From: Fragilariopsis cylindrus CCMP1102 | Taxonomy: Eukaryota; Bacillariophyta; Bacillariophyceae; Bacillariales; Bacillariaceae | Assembly (NCBI GenBank): GCA_900095095.1 | Contig: FMBT01000377.1 | Coordinates: 122,713 to 186,712 of the forward strand | DNA length: 64,000 nucleotides | Reading direction: 5' to 3' | Part shown: positions 1 to 9,040 of the stretch, piece after piece | Position numbering within the stretch: the stretch's first letter is position 1 | Layout of the letters: every line of letters begins with the position of its first letter | Position numbers and translations under genes: made by a program | Notes under the pieces: generated by a model | The model's input: only the letters and a program-made list of their open reading frames with translations | What the model was told of the DNA's origin: nothing | Databases searched by the model: none

Positions 1-1356
1 AGGATAATCGTAAACCGTTTTGGGTCTCTCACCATTCCGATGTGGGGCCCTTGGAAGATCACCAACGTCCAGTCCCAAAAAAGTCTCGAGGTCGGTTACC
101 ACATCATCTGCCATAGTCTGATTCTTCCGATTGTCGAACTGTCCGATTTCAATCAAAAATAGTTTCGCTTTGTCAACATCACCATCACCATCACTATCAA
201 CACTATCATCACCTTTCGAAGAAAAGTCATGAATCGGCATAGTGTGGTGGTCTAATAGGGCCAACTCTTCTGGAGTGTCCATCGGAGTTAATCCCAATCG
301 AGACAGGTACATGTGATAATTTGATTCACCCGTACAAAAATTAATATCGACATCACTCACACCCACACAGCGTTGATGGTCTGCTCTTGTTGTCACCTTC
401 TTCGTCACTACTTTTTTGGCGTTCAATTTGGACACTCTAGAAGCATCTTTCGTCGTCGATAATAAGAACGATCGAAAGTCGTCTTCATTGTCGAAAGTCT
501 TTTTCACTTGCTCTGTGGCTACTGTGGAGACTATAGCTGAAGTCTCCCTTCTCTCATCATTATTATTGTCATTATCATTATCATTATCCTCGGGACAAAG
601 CTCCCCACAGACACCGATAAAGTTCTCAACAGTTGGAATCAAGGAGGGGTGTTTTCTGAGCTTGTAATTGTACAAACTTTCGAATTGCAGTACTGGGTGT
701 CTCAAGGTAATGATAATGCCGACGTCTGGAAATAATGTCTCAAGGTTCCGTAACGATGTTTCGTGACCGAGTTCGAATGGGGCCTTGTATCCAACCACCA
801 TTATTTCTTTTTGTCCACTATTGCTATCATCATCATCATCATCATCTACATTTGTATCACTATAATTCGCTTCGTCGACGATCATTGATGATGACTTCTT
901 TGTCACATTATCAAATTCGGCCACGAATTCAGAATATTTATCACTTTGCAGGAAGTGTGTTTCGTGGTGAGGAATAAAAAGTCTTTCCGATGGATATAAT
1001 ATTTTATTCTGTAAATAAGTAGTTCCGCATTTTGGAAATCCCCCTACCACGAAATCAATCAAGTGTGGATCAATACTTTCTTGTACATCGATCGGTACTT
1101 CGCCAACCTCTCTAGGTAGTATGGATGATAGGTCGCGAGTAGTAGATTTTGATTTTGATTTTGGCCACGTTCTTGATCGTATTTTTGTTGTGTTACTGTT
1201 ACTGTTACTGTTACCGAAGTTCGACGATGATGATGGGACATCATCGTTTCTGTTCCCCCCACCCGTAATCAGATTCAGAGTGGTCGAAACCACTGCTGCG
1301 AATGTTAAAAACGCGATACTAATTATTGCTACTTCTTGCTTTGATATCGTCATCAT
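1..1356 (-). CDS. Sulfotransferase-like type II membrane protein (C-terminus beyond the window)
   Basis: The reading frame stays open from the ATG at 1356 to the left edge (452 residues seen). Residues 10-30 form a hydrophobic signal anchor, which suggests a type II Golgi protein with a lumenal catalytic domain. Residues 105-115 read GGFPKCGTTYL, the 5'-phosphosulfate-binding loop of PAPS-dependent sulfotransferases. Residues 217-229 (TLRHPVLQFESLY) fit the 3'-phosphate-binding motif, with Arg219 and Ser227. The family moves sulfate from PAPS to carbohydrate or other hydroxyls; the acceptor here is unknown. Asp/Asn runs near residues 189-196 and 255-265 are low-complexity insertions between the core motifs. 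Two ATGs lie in tandem at the start and the upstream one is used here. The fold assignment is firm, the substrate is not. Confidence 0.85.
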   Translation of the reverse strand, partial: MMTISKQEVAIISIAFLTFAAVVSTTLNLITGGGNRNDDVPSSSSNFGNSNSNSNTTKIRSRTWPKSKSKSTTRDLSSILPREVGEVPIDVQESIDPHLIDFVVGGFPKCGTTYLQNKILYPSERLFIPHHETHFLQSDKYSEFVAEFDNVTKKSSSMIVDEANYSDTNVDDDDDDDSNSGQKEIMVVGYKAPFELGHETSLRNLETLFPDVGIIITLRHPVLQFESLYNYKLRKHPSLIPTVENFIGVCGELCPEDNDNDNDNNNDERRETSAIVSTVATEQVKKTFDNEDDFRSFLLSTTKDASRVSKLNAKKVVTKKVTTRADHQRCVGVSDVDINFCTGESNYHMYLSRLGLTPMDTPEELALLDHHTMPIHDFSSKGDDSVDSDGDGDVDKAKLFLIEIGQFDNRKNQTMADDVVTDLETFLGLDVGDLPRAPHRNGERPKTVYDYP

Positions 1357-1824
1357 ATTACAGTATGGAAGATGTACAAGTACAACAATGTAAAACTGAA
1401 GCTGTGAATAATGAAATGGAAAAAAGAATGTCAAGCAAATATCAATACGAGGTGTAAATAACTCACACACGGAGTGAATTTTTTCTCTTTTTCCTCCTCG
1501 TTGTGGCCAAAAAAGTGTTAATGAGATGCCTGCTTTCGCGCAAAACGATCTCTACGTTGTAAGCATGGATATTTACAAAGAAAAATGAGTCGTCAACGGC
1601 AAACCAATCGGAAGATGACGTTATTACGACTAAATGCCATAAACAACAAAAAACAGCTTTTTAGTCCAGCATAACCATAAAATTAATAATACAGTACTAC
1701 GCGCGTCACAAACTGGGAATTCCCAGTTTAATTTTTTTCAAAATAATAGCGCAAATCTACTCACAAAAATAAAGCCAAAACAAAGAAAATACAAATGAAT
1801 TACCATGAAATGATGAAATAATGT
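1357..1824. other. Spacer with no gene seen; contains the sulfotransferase promoter side
   Basis: AT-rich sequence without a credible coding frame. It holds the upstream region of the leftward sulfotransferase gene and a perfect palindrome at 1710-1729. No tRNA or other RNA gene was recognised. Confidence 0.6.
1710..1729. repeat. Perfect 20-bp palindrome centred on GAATTC
   Basis: Each arm is AAACTGGGAA and the two arms abut with no loop, so the whole site equals its own reverse complement. It lies about 355 bp upstream of the sulfotransferase ATG. It could be a dimeric protein-binding site or chance; no function is assigned. Confidence 0.75.
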
Positions 1825-2290
1825 AGATTGACAGCAAATCATCAATTTTCAATCTTAGAAGACAATAGAGATATGTACATGCATGTATCTTCAATGAAGA
1901 ACGCAGCCGTGCTGTTCATAGAGTCAACGTCCTACTACAAGGGGGTGTCGTCGCGCGAACCAATAGGTAATGGTCATCATACTTTTGCAGAAATTAATTC
2001 AATAAAGTTTCAATCCAGAAATTTTCAGATTGATAGCAAATTATCAATTTTCAACCTTAGAAGACAATAGAGATATGTACATGCATGTATCTTCAATGAA
2101 GAACGCAGCCGTGCTGTTCATAGAGTCAACGTCCTACTACAAGGGGGTGTCGTCGCGCGAACCAACACAAATGCTGAAGGTGGAATTTTTTCAATAAAGT
2201 TTCAGTCCAGAAATTTTCAGATTGATAGCAAAACATCAATTTCAATCTTAGAAGACAATAGAGATATGTACATGCATGTATATTCAATGA
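1825..2290. repeat. Tandem direct repeat, about 195-bp unit, two full copies and a partial third
   Basis: Units start with AGATTGA(C/T)AGCAAA at 1825, 2027 and 2219, giving periods of 202 and 192 bp. Copies 1 and 2 are nearly identical from the start to CGCGAACCAA (ending 1963 and 2165). Both include a conserved stretch around a CATGCATG core. Copy 3 diverges after about 70 bp. A linker reading TTCAATAAAGTTTCA(A/G)TCC precedes copies 2 and 3. The array directly abuts the decayed gene at 2326-5422, so it may be the end of the same dead element, but that is not shown. Confidence 0.85.
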
Positions 2291-2325
2291 CAAGTGCAGG
2301 ACTGTTGATTATAGAGCCATTTATA

Positions 2326-5300
2326 TCATTTATTCACCCCAAAATATCTCAACTCCCACTCTCCTGTTGGGTTTTGAGTAGTGTTAGCTCCTGGAGCAAT
2401 AGCAAGTGCATATGCCAGCTCAAACAAGAAAGTGAGATGTTTATATTTTCTATTCTCTAAGCAATCTTTATTTGAACTTCTCCATGTCAACTTCATCAGC
2501 ATATCTTCTTCTTCTTTGTTCCATTCAAACAAAGCTAGTACCTCATCCCTCTTTGATCTTAACATTCCTAAACCACAGAGCTGTTGCAAATCATCATATG
2601 TTCCCTTCCTACCATCAACCTTATCAGCTACACTTACATCAGGATAATCTAGTGCCTGTTGTCTTTGTTGAGAAATAGGTCCATCCAGCTTTGAATACTT
2701 CTTATGACCCTCCTCACCCCTCACTACAATGATAGAATCTGAGGCACCTGCTCTATGAGGTTCTGACTATTCCTATCCTTGTTTACATAACTACCATCAG
2801 CTTTTTTAGTTCACCAAGTAGTTCTAAGAATGTACCATCCTTGTGTTCTGATAAACATTCATCAGCTGTTCTATACTCCAGACCACGCATATATGGCCAG
2901 AAAGACCACAGAGAAGAGCAATTTGTGGAAGTTTGGTTTGAAAGATTCCCAATGCCAATGAATACCAACTTGCAAATCTGGTCTGGTATCTGGGACTCTA
3001 CTAGATAAAAATTTTGGAAGTCTTGACAATAACATTTCACCAAACATTCTGCACTTCAAATTGAGAGTAACCATGTCAACAACCAATGAATCAACTAGAC
3101 CTTTTTGGTTGATAGATTCAACTGCCTTTCCTGCAAGCAGACACCATGCTTTTGTAGCAGAAAACTTGGGTAGACTGAATGATCCACCAATCAAAACAAG
3201 TGTTGGTTCCTGTATGTTACACATTGTTGGAACTTCAATTCTTGTCACATCAGAAGGAATTTCTCCAATGATATCTTGTGCTGCCACCTCCTTCACCAAC
3301 TGTATCAAGTACTTTCCTTTTGTTTTTGAACAGAACATATTTTCCAAGACCTTCTCTGGAGTTCCTTTAGTTGGGCATATCCATTTCTCCAGCAAATTTT
3401 TCTGGACCCTCACCCTAACAAAGCATTCTAGTTGGGCTGAACTGAGTTTGGCAATGATAGTAAGTGGAATATCTGCAACAGCTGCTGGAATGGAAGTGGC
3501 AGGTAGGTTTGCTCTTTCAAACAATAAACTGGTACATGCAACATTCCTTTCAAGGATTGCTCTGGCTTGTGAAACTTTCTGGGACCTGATTCTTCTCTGG
3601 TTGTTCAACTCCTTTACCATCCCAGCAGTTTTGGCTTGAAGACATCTGTCAGAAATAATAGGTTGGGCTCTACCTAAAACAACGGATTTGCTGGTGAGGG
3701 GATATGGTTTCCACACAATCAATATCAATACCAAACCCAACTTGATCATAGACTTGTTCAGATATACCATCACTACTGATATACATTTCATTGTACATTC
3801 AGTATACTATCCAAAAACAACTTCTCCAAATAGGTTTGGAGAAATGGAACATTGCTTGCCTTCATTACTCCAATATATTAGGACATGCATCAACTTCATT
3901 AATGAAACCTGTATCAATGTAAGACTTCTTGATTGATTTTCTGAATAAGCTTTACCTTTTACCTCTGGAGAAGTAGCACCACAGTCAATGATGGCATTAA
4001 GTTTCTTTGGAGTAAGGATGAGTCTACCACTATCTTTCAGTTGCTTCATTCCATTCTCCAATCTCTTCCTGAGAGGGCAATCAGTTCCCTTGGTTGTGCT
4101 TTGTCTTGATTGATATCTGATGATCTTGAAGAATTCACCAACATCCATTGGTTGATAACACATTGTTGTCTTGGCGCCAATCTTGTTGAATAGTAGACCC
4201 AGTTTGTAGTTTCTTTGCATGACAACATAGTCCACTAGTCTTGCTATCTGCTGCATGTCAGAGTCCACATGAATTCTAGCAAAGACATCCTCATGTAGTG
4301 AACCATCATAGTCAACAGGTATATGACCATATTCAGCCAGCAAACTTCATCCTGCTGGTAAGTTCTTTGGCAGATCATAGTGTCCAGGAATGAAATGAGA
4401 CACAAGTAGGGTTGCAATTTGTGACATACAATTGCGGACAGAAGATCCTGCCATCTGTCTCCTAACACCTTGTGGTCTTGCTCCACCAGCCTTGACCAAT
4501 GATATACCATCTTGCCTACCAAGCACAATATTATACTTCTTGATAGTAGCCCGGCATGGAGTGGAGGGCATGGTATGTCCTCTAGCTTGGTGTAACTCCA
4601 TAATACTCTTGGTGAGGTCATTTGTTGTTTCAATTTTGCCTGAGTTGTTCAAGACTCCATTGTTTAGACTTGTTAGATCAGATGTTGTTACCATTGGGGG
4701 TCTCCCTTCTACAAGACCCTCATCACCAATGTCAGGAAGAATACTGTTGTCACCTTTATAATATCCAATCCTTCTGTAAAGTGTAGATTTGGAACAAACA
4801 CAGTGACCAGCTGCAGTTAAAACTTTAACCAACTTCTGGATGTTGCATTTGAAAGCAGGGCTTTTAGTATCAATTCTGGTGAGATTTACAAGCTGATATA
4901 GACAATATCTTTTTTCTTCTACTCCTGGTGATTGATGCTTTAAAAGTTTAGAGATGAATGTTGCATCATCATCATCATCATCAACCTTTAGTTTTAACTT
5001 TCTTTTTGATCTCTTATCTGGGAGAGGACTAATTAAATTGCTTTGTTGTTTCCTTTTGTTGGATGATTGTGTTAACTTTTCCAATCTTACCTGATGTTCT
5101 GGTTTTCTAGAATATTTGATTTGTTGTTGGCGCCCAATGATTTTCTTTTCCTTATTCTCCTGAGCTACTGCTGTTGACATCAATCTATTGGAAAGAAATA
5201 AGTTACCATCATACCTTAGTACATCATCTAATGTTTCCTGTACTACATGAATACTTGTCACTGCTAGCTGGATTTTTGTTGGCAATCTGGACAATGCTCT

Positions 5301-5422
5301 AACATTTCCTTCTTTCAAAGCAGAATAAATTTCATTCAAGAGAAAGAAATATCTTTTAGGATTCTCTTTCCTTCAGCAAGTGTATCAACTTTCAATTGTT
5401 GTTTTGTTCCTACAGATGGCAT
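2326..5422 (-). pseudogene. Decayed gene of unknown family, probably mobile-element derived
   Basis: One leftward coding track can be followed across about 3.1 kb, broken several times. It starts at an ATG at 5422 and needs a frame change near 5360. It then reads through an in-frame TGA (4347-4349) and an in-frame TAG (3807-3809), and shifts frame again around 2870-3040 before a last segment ends at 2326. Both stops lie in one uninterrupted frame, so these are point mutations and not introns. The N-terminal part is basic (RKQQSN, KRSKRKLKLK) and is followed by an acidic run and a helix-turn-helix-like stretch. That stretch contains GRPPMVTTSDL and DLTKSIMELHQARGH, which suggests DNA binding. 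No catalytic triad can be assigned. It sits between a tandem array and an intact transposon. A dead transposase or element gene is the best guess. Confidence 0.65.
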
Positions 5423-5500
5423 GGTACTAGTTGGTAAGTCGCTGAGAGAACCGCTGCTCTAATCAAAATTGTGTTAGTATAGATCTATTCGTCTTTAAAT

Positions 5501-5519
5501 TTAACAGGATTCCTGTTAT
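5501..5519 (+). repeat. Left terminal inverted repeat of the piggyBac-like element, with TTAA
   Basis: Reads TTAACAGGATTCCTGTTAT. It matches the reverse complement of 9022-9040 at all 19 positions. The repeat is itself an 8-bp-arm palindrome (TAACAGGA / TCCTGTTA) around one central base. Confidence 0.85.
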
Positions 5520-5979
5520 AAGGATTTTTTCGTCTTTTTATTAAAAAAATTGCTAGTTAAAACACGTGTTATTTTTCCAAAAAAAATAATTTAACTTAGA
5601 GAATATTGCTAATTTTCACTGGTTGATTGCTAGATAAAGACAAAATCATTCGACATGTTAGTTTGCACTAGATCGACTCGAACCAGTGACCTCAGTTAAT
5701 AATATTATCTTTTCAACCAGTTCAACCAAGAACTGTGGAAGATTTTATTACGCTGAAGATTGTAGAGCGGATTGAGTATATAAAAACCATAAAGCGCGCT
5801 AAATTAACACGCGCTAAATACAGTGATTTTCGATCGAAAATCAAGATTGTTAATGGGAAATACGAGTATCGACACACATGCTAACAGTATGTGTGTGTAT
5901 ACTCAACTAAAGTAAAAAAGAAGATAACGGACATGATCTCCATTAAACAGAGGTTATATATTACCTGGTTAAGTATCTA
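5520..5979. other. Left non-coding end of the piggyBac-like element
   Basis: AT-rich, no gene. It contains an 18-bp perfect palindrome at 5825-5842 (GATTTTCGA / TCGAAAATC) and repeated GCGCTAAA words around 5790-5818. These could be transposase subterminal sites, which is inference. Confidence 0.55.
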
Positions 5980-8442
5980 CTACTCTGTTAGCTCGGATAT
6001 AATACTACTTTCAGCAGTACTCACTGGTGATGGTGCTGTATATAATTTCTTTTCCACATGATATGCTGTGTGACAATCAACTACAACCAAATTTCCACCC
6101 ACACTCTTGGTTGAATTACATAGGAAAAAATCGATTCCCTTCTCCAGACTACAGTCTTCACATGCATACTTTGACATGTAGGCTCTTTTTCTCTTTGCTC
6201 CAGTATTCTTTCCAGGACACTTGTGGTACTTGCAATAAGATGTGGCAGTATTGTTCTTAACCACCACTGGTACAGATATATGATTCCTTCCAGGCTGGCG
6301 TTCCTTTTGTAGTTTAGAAGCAGCTTTACGATAACGAAGAGCTCTAGCACCAAGATCAGACACTGGTGTTTGAGGAGTTGCAGTTTGTACTGTAGTAGGG
6401 GAGGTAAAATGTTGTCTAAATGCATCAGATCGAAGTTTTCTTCCATCCAAAGAAGATGAGGTAGTAGTAATATCCTTTGTAGCACTTGGTGCATCTCCAA
6501 AGCCTCTAGTCCGAATTTCGGATCCTTGTTGCAGTAGTGAATGAGTCAAATCGTTGATACATGATCTCATTATCATTGGGGTCCTATCAGGATGGTACTT
6601 GGTGTAAAGGTACTTGTAGATGTTGTAGGCATTGTTAAGATTCATATTGAAAAACCTAGATGCTAACTTGGGCGACCAACCATGCAGATGTGATTCAGTT
6701 GATAGGTCGTACTTGGCTTCACTTCCATTCCCTTTATCAATCAAATGATATGTTTGACAGTACACCCACTGTTGCTCAGGGCAATCGACATCAGTGAAGT
6801 CCTTGTTCCTTCTGAATGTTACTGGATCCCTCAGCTTTCTCTGAATTCCTCCTCTTAGAAGATTAGGACCATGAAAGTTAGAAAGCGTCTTGACATAGTT
6901 GTTATCAGCCCAAATAGCATAGGTAATGGGCTTGTCCTTGTGTTGATACATAACTGATTGATGTGTACCAACCTTGATCCCTCTTGCAGCCACAGTTGCC
7001 TTACCAAGACTACCAGCACCAGTTCGATTGGTTTGACAAGTACCAACCATGTTGATTTTCCATTCTTCTCTTCCGACTTGACACATGGCATCACTCATGT
7101 AAGCAGAATCCATGACAACACAATGACCCTTATGCTTGAATGGAGAAAGCATAAGGTCATAGAGAGAGATCATCTTGTATTTTCCATAATCATTGATCTC
7201 TGGAATATCTTCATCGAATTGACCACCATAGACTCTAGCAAACAACTTGAATGTACTGAGAGGACCTGTAGTGATACAGACAGTATGAATAGTAGCTCCA
7301 GTTCGAATTGGTTTTGGTTCAGGTCCAATTGTCATGCAACTATGATACCAGCCACCAACTCGACTCTCATCAGTGGTGATCCACTTGCCAAAGTTGACAA
7401 TAGCATGCCACCTCTTGAAAGAAGAAGAAGAAGAAGAAGAAGGAAGGTAGGTTAGTAATCGATTCGAAACAACAACAACAACAACATATACAGTACATAC
7501 CTTATTATATCCATCTTCCAATAGACCATGTTTCAATCGATGCTTTGCAGTGCCTGGTGGAGCATGTACTTTTGGATCATCATATATGTCATCCCAATCA
7601 CTACCACACTCTGGATCCCAATCGTCACTGTAGTGCAAGCATGTAGTAAGATCCTCCAAACAAGCTTTAGTCATTGCCTCTCTAATCGATGGAACAGCAT
7701 CCATTATCTCTCTTGTTGAAAATATCTGATCAATCGATCGACCTCCATGGATCATTCTACATAAACAAGCTCCATAGAATCGAGCCACATGATCTCCAGT
7801 TATTACTTTATCTCCTTTGTAATACCTTGGCTTGTAACCATTTTCAAGAACTCGCTTTCTCATATAGTTTCTCATCCTAGCAGCCTGGAATTCATATAGA
7901 GTTTGATCATTTTCATCACCAAACTTAGGACAACACCATTGAAACACCTTCTCAAACCTGATCTCACCCCTTTCATCCCTTAACGAATCTAACTCTTCAT
8001 CAGTTATGTTAACAGTGAACTCTTCATCTCCTTCCCATTCAAGCGGCTCGATTGGACGTCCACCCCTATCATCTCCATCATCTTCAATAACAACCTCATC
8101 CCATTCGTCTGGCTCTGTTCTATAATATTTTTTTGTTTCTGTTTCTATTTCATCATCACCATCTCGAATAGGGTGTTGGGTTAGTTGGAATTCATTGTAG
8201 GTGGAGGAATTGAAGTCTGCATACTTATAGATAGCATCATAAGCCATGAGGTAGAGAGCATCATCTTCTTTAGTATCTAATAATAAATTCCAGCGTTGAC
8301 TGATTTCACAATACGAATCAATAACACCATCATGTAGCCTATAGCCTTTGCAACCATCCCACCAGTAATCAGGGACCTTCATAGACAGTCCTACTAATGA
8401 TTTGGCCCATTCGACACTGATTGGGCGTCTTTTAGGAGGCAT
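5980..8442 (-). CDS. piggyBac-type transposase (DDE_Tnp_1_7-like), one intron
   Basis: The frame is open for 820 codons, but codons 315-343 are an 87-nt intron (7414-7500). It has GTATGT at the donor, a TACTAAC branch site, a pyrimidine-rich tract and TTTCAAG at the acceptor. Splicing, complement(join(5980..7413,7501..8442)), gives 791 residues. Three acidic residues are spaced as in piggyBac: Asp329 in TTDESRVGGW, Asp416 in VVMDSAYMS, and Asp484 in YAIWADNNYVKTLSNFHG. The C-terminus carries a Cys/His-rich segment (CKYHKC, CEDCSLEKG, FFLC) like the zinc-binding tail of the family. The N-terminal ~140 residues are acidic and family-atypical. It would cut and paste the surrounding element at TTAA. 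It is somewhat longer than insect relatives (about 600 residues), and no disabling mutation is seen. Confidence 0.88.
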   Translation of the reverse strand: MPPKRRPISVEWAKSLVGLSMKVPDYWWDGCKGYRLHDGVIDSYCEISQRWNLLLDTKEDDALYLMAYDAIYKYADFNSSTYNEFQLTQHPIRDGDDEIETETKKYYRTEPDEWDEVVIEDDGDDRGGRPIEPLEWEGDEEFTVNITDEELDSLRDERGEIRFEKVFQWCCPKFGDENDQTLYEFQAARMRNYMRKRVLENGYKPRYYKGDKVITGDHVARFYGACLCRMIHGGRSIDQIFSTREIMDAVPSIREAMTKACLEDLTTCLHYSDDWDPECGSDWDDIYDDPKVHAPPGTAKHRLKHGLLEDGYNKVCTVYVVVVVVSNRLLTYLPSSSSSSSFKRWHAIVNFGKWITTDESRVGGWYHSCMTIGPEPKPIRTGATIHTVCITTGPLSTFKLFARVYGGQFDEDIPEINDYGKYKMISLYDLMLSPFKHKGHCVVMDSAYMSDAMCQVGREEWKINMVGTCQTNRTGAGSLGKATVAARGIKVGTHQSVMYQHKDKPITYAIWADNNYVKTLSNFHGPNLLRGGIQRKLRDPVTFRRNKDFTDVDCPEQQWVYCQTYHLIDKGNGSEAKYDLSTESHLHGWSPKLASRFFNMNLNNAYNIYKYLYTKYHPDRTPMIMRSCINDLTHSLLQQGSEIRTRGFGDAPSATKDITTTSSSLDGRKLRSDAFRQHFTSPTTVQTATPQTPVSDLGARALRYRKAASKLQKERQPGRNHISVPVVVKNNTATSYCKYHKCPGKNTGAKRKRAYMSKYACEDCSLEKGIDFFLCNSTKSVGGNLVVVDCHTAYHVEKKLYTAPSPVSTAESSIISELTE

Positions 8443-9021
8443 TTTATTGCCATTTTACTCCAAATATTTTGATTATATTGGGTGTGGCTTTGTAATAATA
8501 TGAAAATACGTAAAATGCGTGGTAAAGTTACGAAAACAGCTAGTGACTAAAATATTTTTACTAGTAGTTAGTTAGTATGAAAATTTGAAATATTTAGTTG
8601 AAAAAGAGGATTTGTTAGTAAATTTTACTAGTTATTTTCCCAAAAGTTTACAAGACTGACCATTTGACTCATATTTTTGATGCGTTGACTCCTTCTTTTT
8701 TTTAAAACTTGGTTCATTTTTCAAATTTTGAATCTTGGGTGTGAGTCACATAATAATATTGACCAAAAAGAGGGTTGCCCGGCACGTTTTTCGACTCTCT
8801 ATATTTGAACACATGCTCTTCCGAATTTTATTTAGGACTGCAGCTGCCGGAGTAGTAACAGCCAATACATAGTGACCGGGAGTTATTTCAACTTAATAAG
8901 AAAGCACGTGTCTTTGAACGGAGATGCACTGTGTCTCAATAGGGGGGTCTAAGTCCATTTTTTGAGGGAAATATGCCCCTACAAAAAATTGACCCCAAAA
9001 AGTGGCTCGGGGTGCCGAGCC
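8443..9021. other. Right non-coding end of the piggyBac-like element
   Basis: Contains the presumed promoter of the leftward transposase. A short hairpin (GGCTCGG, 4-nt loop, CCGAGCC) at 9004-9021 directly abuts the terminal repeat. Words of the TTTACTAGTT type recur around 8565-8635. No coding frame is seen. Confidence 0.55.
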
Positions 9022-9040
9022 ATAACAGGAATCCTGTTAA
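9022..9040 (-). repeat. Right terminal inverted repeat of the piggyBac-like element, with TTAA
   Basis: Reads ATAACAGGAATCCTGTTAA on the plus strand, the exact reverse complement of the left repeat. The outer TTAA is the presumed target-site duplication. Confidence 0.85.

Larger units (their letters stand above)
5501..9040. mobile_element. piggyBac-like DNA transposon, apparently complete
   Basis: The element is 3540 bp including TTAA at both outer edges. Its ends are identical 19-bp inverted repeats, TTAACAGGATTCCTGTTAT at 5501-5519 and the reverse complement at 9022-9040. TTAA is the obligatory target site duplicated by piggyBac transposases, and the only long gene inside is a leftward piggyBac-type transposase at 5980-8442. 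Non-coding ends of about 460 bp (left) and 580 bp (right) complete the structure. The left end lies about 80 bp upstream of the decayed gene, so it appears to have inserted into that older sequence. Intact ends and an intact reading frame suggest recent mobility. Confidence 0.85.

Noticed and set aside
4432-4761. Plus-strand ORF within the decayed gene
   Set aside because: It overlaps the longer coherent minus-strand track, which has the better protein-like composition.
5650-5715. tRNA-like sequence on the minus strand (TGGTTGAACTGGTTGAA and GGTTCGAGTC resembling A and B boxes)
   Set aside because: The T-stem pairs poorly and no acceptor stem can be drawn; at most a tRNA-derived relic inside the transposon.
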